Source of the DNA: Streptomyces flavidovirens DSM 40150
Lineage (GTDB): Bacteria; Actinomycetota; Actinomycetes; Streptomycetales; Streptomycetaceae
DNA: 64,000 nucleotides
Assembly: GCF_000429085.1 (NCBI RefSeq)
Contig: NZ_AUBE01000026.1
Span: 1 to 64,000 of the forward strand
Reading direction: 5' to 3'
In this document: positions 1 to 9,552 of the stretch, in pieces
How the letters are laid out: each line of letters begins with the position of its first letter
Position numbering within the stretch: position 1 is the first letter of the stretch
Notes under the pieces: model-generated
What the model saw: the letters and a program-made list of their open reading frames with translations, nothing else
Database searches by the model: none
What the model was told of the DNA's origin: nothing
Position numbers and translations under genes: made by a program

Positions 1-1
1 A

Positions 2-1249
2 GCGCCGACGGCGCCCCAGGCGCCTCCCGTGGCCGATGCCCCCGCCCCCGAAGCGCCCGCCCCCCAGCCGCAGGCGGCTGAGGCGCACACGGCCCCCGCC
101 ACCCCGGCCCCAGCGGCCCCAGCCGAGCCCGCCGCGCCCGTATCCCCCGACGCGGCCCTCATACGCCGCACCCTCGCCGACATCGGTGACGACGCCGGCA
201 AGGTCACGTCGTACTTCTACGCCCTGCTCTTCACCCGTCACCCCGAGCTGCGGGCGCTCTTCCCCGCCGCCATGGACACCCAGCGCGACCGTCTCCTCAA
301 GGCGCTGCTCACCGCCGCCGAGCACATCGACAACAAGCCGGTGCTCACCGAGTACCTCCGCAATCTCGGCCGCGGCCACCGTAAGTACGGCACTCAGGCC
401 TCCCACTACCCGGCCGTCGGTGAGGCGCTCCTCGGCGCGCTGGCCCGCTACGCGACGACCACCTGGGACGACGAGGCCGAGGCGGCGTGGATTCGCACGT
501 ACACCGCGATCTCGCAGATCATGATCGACGCGGCCGCAGAGAACGAGCTGCGGGCGCCCGCCTGGTGGCAGGCCGAAGTCGTCTCGCACGATCTGCGCAC
601 ACCTGACATAGCGGTCATCACCCTGCGCCCCGACCAGCCCTACCCCTTCCTTGCGGGCCAGTACACGAGCCTGGAAACGCCCTGGTGGCCGCGGATATGG
701 CGGCACTACTCCTTCGCCGCGGCCCCCCGCCCCGACGGTCTGCTGTCCTTCCACGTCAAGGCGGTCCCGGCGGGCTGGGTCTCCAACGCCCTGGTCCACC
801 GCGCCCGCCCCGGCGACACCGTGCGTCTCGGCCCGCCGGCCGGGTCGATGACCGTCGACCACACCACCGACAACGGCCTGCTCTGCCTCGGCGGCGGCAC
901 CGGCATCGCGCCCATCAAGGCGCTCGTCGAGGACGTGGCCGAGCACGGCGCGCGCCGCCCCGTCGACGTCTTCTACGGCGCCCGCACCGACTACGACCTG
1001 TACGACATCGACACGATGCTGCGCCTCCAGCAGTCCCACTCGTGGCTGTCGGTGCACCCGATCGTGGACGGCAGGACGCAGTTCCCGGACGCAGTCCTGG
1101 AGCACGGCCCGTGGAACTCCCACGACGCCTATCTCTCCGGCCCGCCCGGCATGATCCGCAGTGGCGTCGACGCTCTGAGGAACCTCGGGATTCCCGGTGA
1201 CCGCATCCGCCACGACTCTCTCGAAGAGCTGGTGGCCGCGGGCGATTAG
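2..1249 (+). CDS. Flavohaemoglobin-like globin/FAD/NAD oxidoreductase, 5'-partial
   Basis: The reading frame is open to the left edge, so the start lies upstream; a GTG at 29 is in frame but has no ribosome site and sits inside a Pro/Ala-rich tail. Counting from that GTG, residues 40-170 form a globin domain with the likely proximal haem His at 117 (RGHRKYG). Residues 178-400 are a ferredoxin-reductase-like module with the FAD-binding RHYS motif (225-228) and the NAD(P)-binding GGGTGIAP loop (287-294). Family knowledge: such proteins detoxify nitric oxide or act as NADH-driven oxygen/NO reductases in the cytoplasm. The low-complexity N-terminal tail is absent from enterobacterial Hmp and is typical of Streptomyces paralogues. 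The assignment to the haemoprotein-reductase class is secure; NO dioxygenase activity is inferred. Confidence 0.88.
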   Translation, partial: APTAPQAPPVADAPAPEAPAPQPQAAEAHTAPATPAPAAPAEPAAPVSPDAALIRRTLADIGDDAGKVTSYFYALLFTRHPELRALFPAAMDTQRDRLLKALLTAAEHIDNKPVLTEYLRNLGRGHRKYGTQASHYPAVGEALLGALARYATTTWDDEAEAAWIRTYTAISQIMIDAAAENELRAPAWWQAEVVSHDLRTPDIAVITLRPDQPYPFLAGQYTSLETPWWPRIWRHYSFAAAPRPDGLLSFHVKAVPAGWVSNALVHRARPGDTVRLGPPAGSMTVDHTTDNGLLCLGGGTGIAPIKALVEDVAEHGARRPVDVFYGARTDYDLYDIDTMLRLQQSHSWLSVHPIVDGRTQFPDAVLEHGPWNSHDAYLSGPPGMIRSGVDALRNLGIPGDRIRHDSLEELVAAGD

Positions 1250-1273
1250 CGGTCGCCGCCCCGGCCGGGCGCG

Positions 1274-1789
1274 TCAGCCCAGGTCGTGGGCGTGCATGGC
1301 CCGTACGCCCTCGATGTTGCCGTCCAGGTAGTGCCGCAGCGACAGCGGTACCAGGTGCACCGCCGCGATCCCGACCCGGCTGAAGGGCACCCGTACGATC
1401 TCGTACTCGCCGCACGGCTCGTCGATTTCCGGGCCGTGCCGCCGTGCGGGGTCCATGGACTCCAGGCGGCAGACGAAGAAGTGCTGCACTTTCACGCCGG
1501 TGACTCCGCCGCCCGCGATGTGCTCGACGGTGTCGACGAAGCAGGGCACCACATCGGTGATCTTCGCGCCGAGTTCCTCGTCGAGCTCGCGGTGCAGCGC
1601 CTCGACGACGGTGGCGTCCTCGGGTTCGACGCCGCCGCCCGGTGTGAGCCAGTACGGGTCGACGCCCGGCTTGGTGCGCTTGATGAGGATCAGGTCGTCA
1701 CCGTCGAGCAGGATGGCGCGTGCGGTGCGTTTGACCACGGGCCTCGCAGGTGCGGGGGTGGTTCCCTCGGGAAAAGAGGTGCCGGTCAT
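1274..1789 (-). CDS. NUDIX hydrolase
   Basis: A protein of 171 residues from the ATG at 1789; a GTG six codons upstream (1807) is an alternative. The NUDIX helix is visible as GGGVEPEDATVVEALHRELD followed by EELGA. The REuxEExGu half that binds the metal is intact, but the position normally holding the first Glu (GX5E) is Ala here. Members hydrolyse nucleoside diphosphates linked to another group, for example ADP-ribose or mutagenic nucleotides; the substrate cannot be read from sequence. It converges on the globin gene and lies downstream of the LysR gene on the same strand. Confidence 0.85.
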   Translation of the reverse strand: MTGTSFPEGTTPAPARPVVKRTARAILLDGDDLILIKRTKPGVDPYWLTPGGGVEPEDATVVEALHRELDEELGAKITDVVPCFVDTVEHIAGGGVTGVKVQHFFVCRLESMDPARRHGPEIDEPCGEYEIVRVPFSRVGIAAVHLVPLSLRHYLDGNIEGVRAMHAHDLG

Positions 1790-1864
1790 GGCAATACAGT
1801 GGCCCACCTCACCCGTTCTGAAACTCCCCGCCTGAAACTCCCCGCGCCGCTGTTGTACGTCGCC

Positions 1865-2761
1865 TCAGGACCAGTCGGTCGCGGCGCGCAGCAGCCACTC
1901 GTGGGCCCGCGCGATGTGCGGAAGAGTGAGCGTGCCGGTGCGTACGGCGAGGAAGTAGGTCCGCAGGGGCGGCACGGGAGGGTCGAAGAGCGCCACGATC
2001 TCGCCCCGCTCCAGTGCCTCCTCGCACAGGTATCTGGGCAGTACGGCGAGTCCCGCGCCCGCAGCCGTGGCGTGCAGCACCGCCCGCAGGTCGGGTGCGA
2101 CGACGGTGCCGGCCGTGGCCGGCCGGGCGTCGAAGACGGTGGTCCAGTAGCGGGTGACCAGCGGCAGCGACTCGTGTACCTCCACCACCGGCAGTTGTTC
2201 CAGTACCTGTGGTCCCTTGCGGCGCAGCAGACCCGGTCCGATCCTTCCGGCCCAGCGCGGGGCCGCGACCAGGACGTGCTCTTCGTCGCACAGGGCGGTC
2301 CCGGTGAGGACGGTGCCCCGCGGGCGGTCCGTGGAAATGGCCAGGTCGTGGTGGCCGGCGGCGAGGCCGTCCAGGGTCTCCTGGGCGTTGCCGAAGGAGG
2401 TGCGCAGGGCCAGGCCCTCGGTGATGAGCGGGGAGAGCGTGGGCAGGACGCGTAAGGAGGTGAACTCCGGCGGCCCGGCGAGGTGCAGGGTCCGTACGCC
2501 GGAATCCTCGTCGAGGCCCGTCTCGGTGATCTCGACGAGCGCGTCGAGGTGCGGCGCGGCCCGGTGCGCGAGCTCGTCGCCGACGGGTGTGGGCGTTACG
2601 CCGCGGGCCTGGCGCAGGAACAGCGGGCGCCCCACCTGTCGCTCCAGGGTGCGTATCTGGCTGGTCACGGCGGGCTGCGACAGGCCCAGGAGGGCGGCCG
2701 CGCGGGTGAAGGAACCGGCCCGGTGCACCGTGACGAACGTGCGGAGCAGAGCCAGGTCCAT
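1865..2761 (-). CDS. LysR-family transcriptional regulator
   Basis: Begins at the ATG at 2761 (MDLALLRTF), which has a GGGAG ribosome site nine bases upstream; a longer reading from 2800 lacks one. Residues 1-60 are the LysR winged helix-turn-helix (TFVTVHRAGSFTRAAALLGL, then SQPAVTSQIRTLE). The remainder is a periplasmic-binding-protein-like effector domain. Length, about 298 residues, is normal for the family. The ligand and targets are unknown. It lies behind the cystathionine-lyase-type gene on the same strand but is separated from it by a strong hairpin, so it is probably transcribed from its own promoter. Confidence 0.9.
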   Translation of the reverse strand: MDLALLRTFVTVHRAGSFTRAAALLGLSQPAVTSQIRTLERQVGRPLFLRQARGVTPTPVGDELAHRAAPHLDALVEITETGLDEDSGVRTLHLAGPPEFTSLRVLPTLSPLITEGLALRTSFGNAQETLDGLAAGHHDLAISTDRPRGTVLTGTALCDEEHVLVAAPRWAGRIGPGLLRRKGPQVLEQLPVVEVHESLPLVTRYWTTVFDARPATAGTVVAPDLRAVLHATAAGAGLAVLPRYLCEEALERGEIVALFDPPVPPLRTYFLAVRTGTLTLPHIARAHEWLLRAATDWS

Positions 2762-2900
2762 GGCGCGGTCTCCCGTCCCGGCGAGGTCGCCGACGGTCAC
2801 AACTATAAATATGTCGATAGGTCTCTGTCGCTACCGTGATTGGACACTGACGCAGAGTCAACTAGCCTTGACCCCGCGGTTCTTCGCGCGTGGAACCGTG

Positions 2901-2937
2901 ACGGTCCGAGCCATGAGGGGGGAGGCTCGGACCGTCC
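2901..2937 (-). terminator. Intrinsic terminator of the PLP-enzyme gene
   Basis: A perfect 13-bp inverted repeat (GACGGTCCGAGCC and its complement, 2901-2913 and 2925-2937) with an 11-nt loop, 20 bases downstream of the stop codon at 2957. Confidence 0.75.
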
Positions 2938-2956
2938 GTTGTACGCGGGGGCCGCG

Positions 2957-4096
2957 TCAGGGCGCCGCCTCTTCCAGCGCGCGCAGCACATCGGCCACCA
3001 GGTCGTCGGCGTCTTCGGCGCCGACGGAGAAGCGGATGAAGCCCTCCGGTACGGCGTCGCCGCCCCAGCGCCCGCGCCGCTCGGCGGTGGACCGTACGCC
3101 GCCGAAGCTGGTTGCGTCGTCGGCCAGCCGCAGCCCTTCCAGGAACCGCTCGGCGTACCGGCGGTCGGGCAGCGTGAAGGAGACGACGCAGCCGAAGCGG
3201 CGCATCTGGCGTGACGCGACGGCGTACGACGGATCACCGGGCAGTCCGGGGTGGCGCAGTGCGCTCACGGCGGGGTGTTCGCGCAGTGCCTCGGCGAGGG
3301 CCAGCGCGTTCGCGCCCTGCTTGTCGGCGCGCAGTTGGAGGGTGGCCAGGGAACGGTGCGCCAGCCAGGCCTCCATGGGGCCGGGGATGGCCCCGACGAC
3401 CTTGCGCCAGCGCCGTACCCGCGCGGCAAGGCGGGCGTCGCGGCAGGCCACGTAGCCGAGCAGGACGTCGCCGTGGCCGGTGAGGCCCTTGGTGCCGCTG
3501 GCGACGGAGAAGTCCGCGCCCAGTTCCAGGGGGCGCTGGCCGAGTGGGGTGGCGAGGGTGTTGTCGACCGCCACGAGGGCTCCGGCGGCGTGCGCGGCGT
3601 CCGCGAGCCGGCGGATGTCGCACACGTCGAGCCCCGGGTTGGACGGCGTCTCGATCCACAGCAGCCGCGCCCCGTCGAGTTCGCCGAGCTGGGCGTCGCC
3701 GCCGGTGGGCGCGGTGCGCACCCGCACGTCGTACGCCGCCAGCTGTTCGCGTACGAGCGCGAGGGCCTGGTAGCCGTCGTCGGGCAGTACGGCCGTGTCG
3801 CCGGCCCGCGTCTGGGAGAGGAGCACGGCGGACACGGCGGCCATGCCGGAGGCGAAGACGACGGTTTCGACGCCCTCTTCCCCCGGTGCCTCCAGTTCGC
3901 CGATGGCCCGTTCCAGGTGGGTCCAGGTGGGGTTCTCGTCGCGTCCGTAGGTGTACGGTCCGGTCGGCTCGCCGGGCAGGTGGTAGTGCGCGGCGAAGAC
4001 CGGTCCGGGAAGCGTCGGTTCGTACGCGACAGGTTCGGGAAGGCCCGCGCGCACCGCCCGGGTGCCGTCTCCGACCGTGGGGTTCTCGGAACCCAT
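2957..4096 (-). CDS. Cys/Met-metabolism PLP enzyme, probable cystathionine gamma-lyase
   Basis: A cytoplasmic fold-type I PLP enzyme of 379 residues, the usual family length. Visible landmarks are YTYGRDENPTW (47-58, phosphate and substrate contacts), the cofactor-ring Asp in VAVDNT (178), and the Schiff-base lysine in SGTKGLTGHGD (Lys203). The family cleaves or forms thioethers in the transsulfuration pathway: cystathionine gamma-lyase, cystathionine gamma-synthase and methionine gamma-lyase all share this fold. Streptomyces orthologues are usually called cystathionine gamma-lyase; the exact reaction is not decided by these motifs. No neighbouring methionine or cysteine gene supports a narrower assignment. 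Confidence 0.85.
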   Translation of the reverse strand: MGSENPTVGDGTRAVRAGLPEPVAYEPTLPGPVFAAHYHLPGEPTGPYTYGRDENPTWTHLERAIGELEAPGEEGVETVVFASGMAAVSAVLLSQTRAGDTAVLPDDGYQALALVREQLAAYDVRVRTAPTGGDAQLGELDGARLLWIETPSNPGLDVCDIRRLADAAHAAGALVAVDNTLATPLGQRPLELGADFSVASGTKGLTGHGDVLLGYVACRDARLAARVRRWRKVVGAIPGPMEAWLAHRSLATLQLRADKQGANALALAEALREHPAVSALRHPGLPGDPSYAVASRQMRRFGCVVSFTLPDRRYAERFLEGLRLADDATSFGGVRSTAERRGRWGGDAVPEGFIRFSVGAEDADDLVADVLRALEEAAP

Positions 4097-4099
4097 GCG

Positions 4100-4474
4100 T
4101 CAGTCCTTTTCCGGCAGGACGACGTTGAGGACCCACGAGACGATGCTGATGATCAGGCCGCCCAGTACGGCCGTCCAGAAGCCCTCGACGTGGAAGCTGA
4201 GGTCGAACGTGTCGGCCAGCCAGGAGGTCAGCAGCAGCATCAGCGCGTTGATGACCAGGGTGATCAGGCCGAGCGTGAGGATGAACAGCGGCAGCGTCAG
4301 CAGCTTCACGACGGGCTTGACGAGGAAGTTCACCAGGCCGAAGAGGAGCGCGATGATGATCAGTGTCAGCGCCTTGTTGCCGGTGCTGTCGCCGGTGAGC
4401 GTGATGTCGTGGAGGAGCCAGATGGCTACTGCCAGAGCCCCTGCGTTGGCGATCGTCTTGACTAGGAAATTCAT
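4100..4474 (-). CDS. Small phage-holin-like membrane protein (holin IV superfamily type)
   Basis: About 124 residues starting at the ATG at 4474; an immediately preceding ATG (4477) is an alternative. Three or four hydrophobic segments cover almost the whole chain (KALTLIIIALLFGLVNFLV, PLFILTLGLITLVINALMLL, then a C-terminal GLIISIVSWVLNVVL segment). This pattern matches the widespread actinobacterial phage-holin-family membrane protein, which is chromosomal and not evidence of a prophage; its function is unknown. It ends four bases before the PLP enzyme begins, so the two are probably cotranscribed. It is divergent from the cupin gene. Confidence 0.8.
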   Translation of the reverse strand: MNFLVKTIANAGALAVAIWLLHDITLTGDSTGNKALTLIIIALLFGLVNFLVKPVVKLLTLPLFILTLGLITLVINALMLLLTSWLADTFDLSFHVEGFWTAVLGGLIISIVSWVLNVVLPEKD

Positions 4475-4546
4475 CATGTGTCTGATCGTGGCAGACATGA
4501 TCGGCGCCGGACACCGGCGCACGACTGGCCGAGGGGCGGACGGACG

Positions 4547-4864
4547 ATGAAGGCATTCCGACTGGACGAGCTGGAGGCGGAGCGCGCCGCCAACGAAGGT
4601 GCGTACCTGCAGTTCCTGAGGGAAAGGAACATGTCGGTCGGCCTGTACGCGCTGAACGCGGGTGAGAGCGACCCGCAGCAGCCGCACCGCGAGGACGAGG
4701 TGTACTTCGTCGTCAGCGGGCGCGCCTCGATCACCGTCGGTATGGAGACGACGCAGGTGGGGCGGGGCAGTGTGGTGTACGTACCGGCGGGGGTGCCGCA
4801 CAAGTTCCACCACATCAGCGAGGATCTGCGGGTGATGGTCGTCTTCTCGCCGCCCGAGAGCTGA
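4547..4864 (+). CDS. Single-domain cupin protein
   Basis: A protein of 105 residues from the ATG at 4547 (MKAFRLDELEAE). It shows a cupin barrel: motif 1 around QQPHREDEVYFVVSGRASI carries the metal-binding His and Glu residues, and motif 2 around YVPAGVPHKFHHI carries the second His set. Such proteins bind a divalent metal and act as small dioxygenases, isomerases or sugar sensors; the substrate is not apparent. The gene is divergent from the holin-like gene, sharing a 72-bp promoter gap. Confidence 0.85.
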   Translation: MKAFRLDELEAERAANEGAYLQFLRERNMSVGLYALNAGESDPQQPHREDEVYFVVSGRASITVGMETTQVGRGSVVYVPAGVPHKFHHISEDLRVMVVFSPPES

Positions 4865-5019
4865 CGGGCGGGCCGGCGGCCGGAATCCGGGGCTCCTGAT
4901 CGGGGATCCCTAGGGGGCCGGTCAGGGGTCTTCAAGGGATGCGGGTGCCCCGCGGGCTGCCTCTTCGCCCCTAGCATCGAGGTCAGGAAGAAGTGCTGCG
5001 AGGGAGAAGAGGGAAAGCG

Positions 5020-5241
5020 ATGGCTGTGCGGGAGATATTCGCGGGGATGCCGTGGTGGGTGAAGTGGGTCGCGGTGCCCGTCATCGCGCTGGTCGTGTTC
5101 GGCGGCGTCATCCTGAGCGCCATCGGTGTGCTGATCGGTTTCCTGTTCAAGGTGCTGGTCTTCGTCGCGCTGGTGGGCGGACTGATTTACGGCGTACGCA
5201 AGTTCATGGCCTCGTCCTCGTCGTCGCGCAGCGACTGGTAG
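5020..5241 (+). CDS. Small membrane protein (DUF5326-like)
   Basis: A protein of 73 residues from the ATG at 5020, preceded by AGAGGGA; a longer reading from 4993 has no ribosome site. Two adjacent transmembrane helices (VAVPVIALVVFGGVILSAI and LVFVALVGGLIYG) are followed by a Ser-rich basic tail. It resembles small hypothetical membrane proteins conserved in Streptomyces. No function is known. Confidence 0.75.
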   Translation: MAVREIFAGMPWWVKWVAVPVIALVVFGGVILSAIGVLIGFLFKVLVFVALVGGLIYGVRKFMASSSSSRSDW

Positions 5242-5615
5242 CCCGTACGGCCGTTAGCCCAGCCGGGGGATCCGCAGCCCGAGCACTCTGCGCGACGGGA
5301 CTGGGCGGTTAGGGTGACGACTCTCTGATGCCTCAGGCGGGCGCCCGGCCCGTCGGTACGCCTGGGGGTGTGTCCTGTGGCCACGGCACAAACGGCCGCC
5401 GCTCCGCCGACTCCGACGACGCCGGCTCCGGCTTTGACGCCGGCGCCGGCGCCGGCTCCGACCCTGGAGCAGTCGGACCATTACGCGCTGCGGTGGGCGG
5501 CCTGCTCGGCTCGTTCGCATTCTCTATCAGTATCTGAAATGTCACTCCTTGTTTCTCTCCTTGTGCTGCAAGCACGATGGGTTTTGCGGCCAGTTCACTA
5601 GGTGCGGGGTAAGCG
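5242..5615. other. Intergenic region upstream of ssgA, possible decayed ssgR 5' end
   Basis: 374 bases in which I see no intact gene. In S. coelicolor this position holds ssgR, an IclR-type activator of ssgA; no IclR helix-turn-helix or effector domain is present here. A GTG at 5377 preceded by GGGGGTG opens a short plus-strand frame (VATAQTAAAPP, then a Pro/Ala-rich stretch) that ends at 5601 and could be the leftover N-terminus of such a regulator. The last 80 bases are clearly AT-richer and contain a GTGCT-GCA-AGCAC hairpin at about 5562-5574, just before the ssgA ribosome site. Confidence 0.4.
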
Positions 5616-6053
5616 ATGCGCGAGTCGGTTCAGGCAGAAGTCATGATGAGTTTCCTGGTCTCGGAGGAGCTCTCTTTCCGGATCCCGGTGGAGCTCCGGT
5701 ACGCGACCGGGGACCCGTACGCGGTCCGAATGACGTTCCATCTGCCCGGCGATGATCCCGTCACGTGGGCGTTCGGCCGTGAGCTGCTTGTCGACGGTCT
5801 CGCCAAGCCGTGCGGCGAAGGCGATGTGCACATCGGGCCGGCCGACCCGGAAGAGCTCGTGGATGTTCACATCCGCCTTCAGGTGGCCGGGGACCGTGCG
5901 CTGTTCCGGGCGAGCGCCGCTCCGCTGGTGGCCTTCCTCGACCGTACGGACAGGCTGGTGCCGCTGGGACAGGAGTGCGCCCTCGGGGACTTTGAGGGAA
6001 ACCTGGACGAAGCGCTCGGCCGCATCCTCGCCGAGGAGCAGAACGCCGGCTGA
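5616..6053 (+). CDS. ssgA: SsgA, sporulation-specific cell division activator
   Basis: A protein of 145 residues from the ATG at 5616, with GGGGTAA seven bases upstream. The sequence starts MRESVQAEVMMSFLVSEELS and keeps blocks seen in SsgA throughout, such as YAVRMTFHLPGD, VTWAFGRELL and RASAAPLVAFLDRT. SsgA-like proteins are unique to morphologically complex actinomycetes; SsgA helps localise SsgB and hence FtsZ at sporulation septa and stimulates septation when overproduced. It acts at the cytoplasmic side of future septum sites. The neighbouring regulator gene ssgR is missing, so its control must differ from the S. coelicolor arrangement. It converges on the yibE/F-type gene with only 24 bases between the stops. 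Confidence 0.95.
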   Translation: MRESVQAEVMMSFLVSEELSFRIPVELRYATGDPYAVRMTFHLPGDDPVTWAFGRELLVDGLAKPCGEGDVHIGPADPEELVDVHIRLQVAGDRALFRASAAPLVAFLDRTDRLVPLGQECALGDFEGNLDEALGRILAEEQNAG

Positions 6054-6077
6054 GCGCGCCCCGCACCGGGCGGCAGG

Positions 6078-7463
6078 TCAGCGCTTGCGGCGCCGTCCCT
6101 TGCCGCCACCGCCGAATCCACCGCCGAATCCGCCGCTGAATCCGCCGCCGGGACCGCCACTGCCGCGTGCGGGTGAAGCGGCAGCAGGTCCGTCCGGTGC
6201 CGGCCGGTCGGCCGAAACGACCAGCGCCGCCAGCGCGGTCGTTACCGGCACCGAGGCGACCAGACCGATCGAGCCGACCAGTGTCCGTACGATCTCCTCC
6301 GCGACCAGCTCGCTGTTGGCGACCGTACCGACGCTGCTCTGCGCGATGGAGAACAGCAGCAGCAGGGGCAGGGCGGCGCCCGCGTACGCCAGGACGAGGG
6401 TGTTGACGACGGACGCGATGTGGTCGCGGCCGATGCGGATACCTGCCCGGTAGAGGGCGCGGGGGCCCATCGACGGGTCCGCCTGGTGGAGTTCCCAGAC
6501 CGCCGACGTCTGGGTGACCGTCACGTCGTCGAGCACACCGAGCGAGCCGATGATGACGCCCGCGAGCAGCAGGCCGCTCATGTCGATGTCCGGGTAGAGG
6601 CCGTGGATGAGCCCGGTGTTGTCGTCCGTGTTGCCGCTGAGGTACGCCCAGCCGATGAACAGGGAGCCGAGCAGCCCGATCAGCAGCAGCGAGATGAGTG
6701 TGCCGACTACGGCGACGGACGTACGGGCGGTCAGGCCGTGGCAGGCGTAGAGCGCGATCAGCATGATGGCGCTCGCCCCGACGACCGCGACGACCAGCGG
6801 GTTCGACCCCTGGAGGATCGCGGGGAGGATGAACAGCGTCAGGATCGCGAAGGACACGGCGAGCGCGATCAGCGCCATCAGGCCCTTCATGCGGCCGACG
6901 ACGATCACCGCGAGCGCGAAGATGCCGGCCAGCAGTGCCATCGGGAACCCGCGGTCCACGTCCGTCACCGAGTACTGGAGGTCGCGGGGCGCGTCGGGCG
7001 CGTACGCCACCACCACGCCCTGCCCCTCGTTGAGCTGTCTCGGCGCGTCCGGCTGGACGATCTCGGTGAAGGTACGGCCCTTGTCCTTGCCGGACGTGAC
7101 CTCGACCGTCGCCCTCTCGCAGGTGCCCTGCTGCGCCTGCTGGGCCTCGCGGCCGGACGGCGTGGACGTGTCGCCGGTCGGTGGCACCTGGGCGGCGTTC
7201 ACGTCTTTGCAGTCGACCTGCTGAACGTCCATGACCCTGCCCGACACGGTCTGCCGGTCGAAACCGACACCGGTGCGCTCGTGTTCGGGCGCGCCGCCGG
7301 GCCAGAGCACGACGAGGCCGATGAAAACGGCCGTGGCGAAGGGGATCAGCACCGCCGCGATGACCTTGCGCAGGTGCTTGGAGACGGGCGCGGCGGGCCC
7401 GTGACTGTGGGTGTGGCCGTGGATTTCGGGCGTTGGCTGAGGGGTGGGCTGTGGGGACGTCAC
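6078..7463 (-). CDS. YibE/F family polytopic membrane protein
   Basis: A protein of 461 residues from a GTG at 7463. After a His-rich N-terminus (HGHTHSHG) comes one membrane anchor, an extracytoplasmic domain of about 120 residues, then seven or so further transmembrane helices beginning at FPMALLAGIFALAVIVVGRM. The chain ends in a low-complexity GGGFSGGFGGGFGGGGKG tail and a basic cluster. This is the YibE/F architecture, a family of unknown transport function known from lactobacilli and actinobacteria. It is divergent from thiC and convergent with ssgA, an arrangement that matches S. coelicolor as I remember it. Confidence 0.85.
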   Translation of the reverse strand: MTSPQPTPQPTPEIHGHTHSHGPAAPVSKHLRKVIAAVLIPFATAVFIGLVVLWPGGAPEHERTGVGFDRQTVSGRVMDVQQVDCKDVNAAQVPPTGDTSTPSGREAQQAQQGTCERATVEVTSGKDKGRTFTEIVQPDAPRQLNEGQGVVVAYAPDAPRDLQYSVTDVDRGFPMALLAGIFALAVIVVGRMKGLMALIALAVSFAILTLFILPAILQGSNPLVVAVVGASAIMLIALYACHGLTARTSVAVVGTLISLLLIGLLGSLFIGWAYLSGNTDDNTGLIHGLYPDIDMSGLLLAGVIIGSLGVLDDVTVTQTSAVWELHQADPSMGPRALYRAGIRIGRDHIASVVNTLVLAYAGAALPLLLLFSIAQSSVGTVANSELVAEEIVRTLVGSIGLVASVPVTTALAALVVSADRPAPDGPAAASPARGSGGPGGGFSGGFGGGFGGGGKGRRRKR

Positions 7464-7540
7464 CGACCGATCATCGCAAGAACGGAGGGGGCCCTCTGTT
7501 CAGCGCGCCAGAAAGGACGCTAGCGTGGGGGCACCTTTGC

Positions 7541-9440
<1,900 letters not shown>

Positions 9441-9552
9441 TCCGTCCGCCCCGTCCGCCCCCTCGTCATGTCCGTCCCGTCCGCCCCTCGCCCCGGCCAC
9501 TGTCAGTGGGTGCCGCTACGTTGGCGGCAGATCTGATGACAGGAGGCCAGGG

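Noticed and set aside
4100-4474. Phage holin as evidence of a prophage
   Set aside because: This family is a normal chromosomal membrane protein in Streptomyces; no other phage gene is near it.
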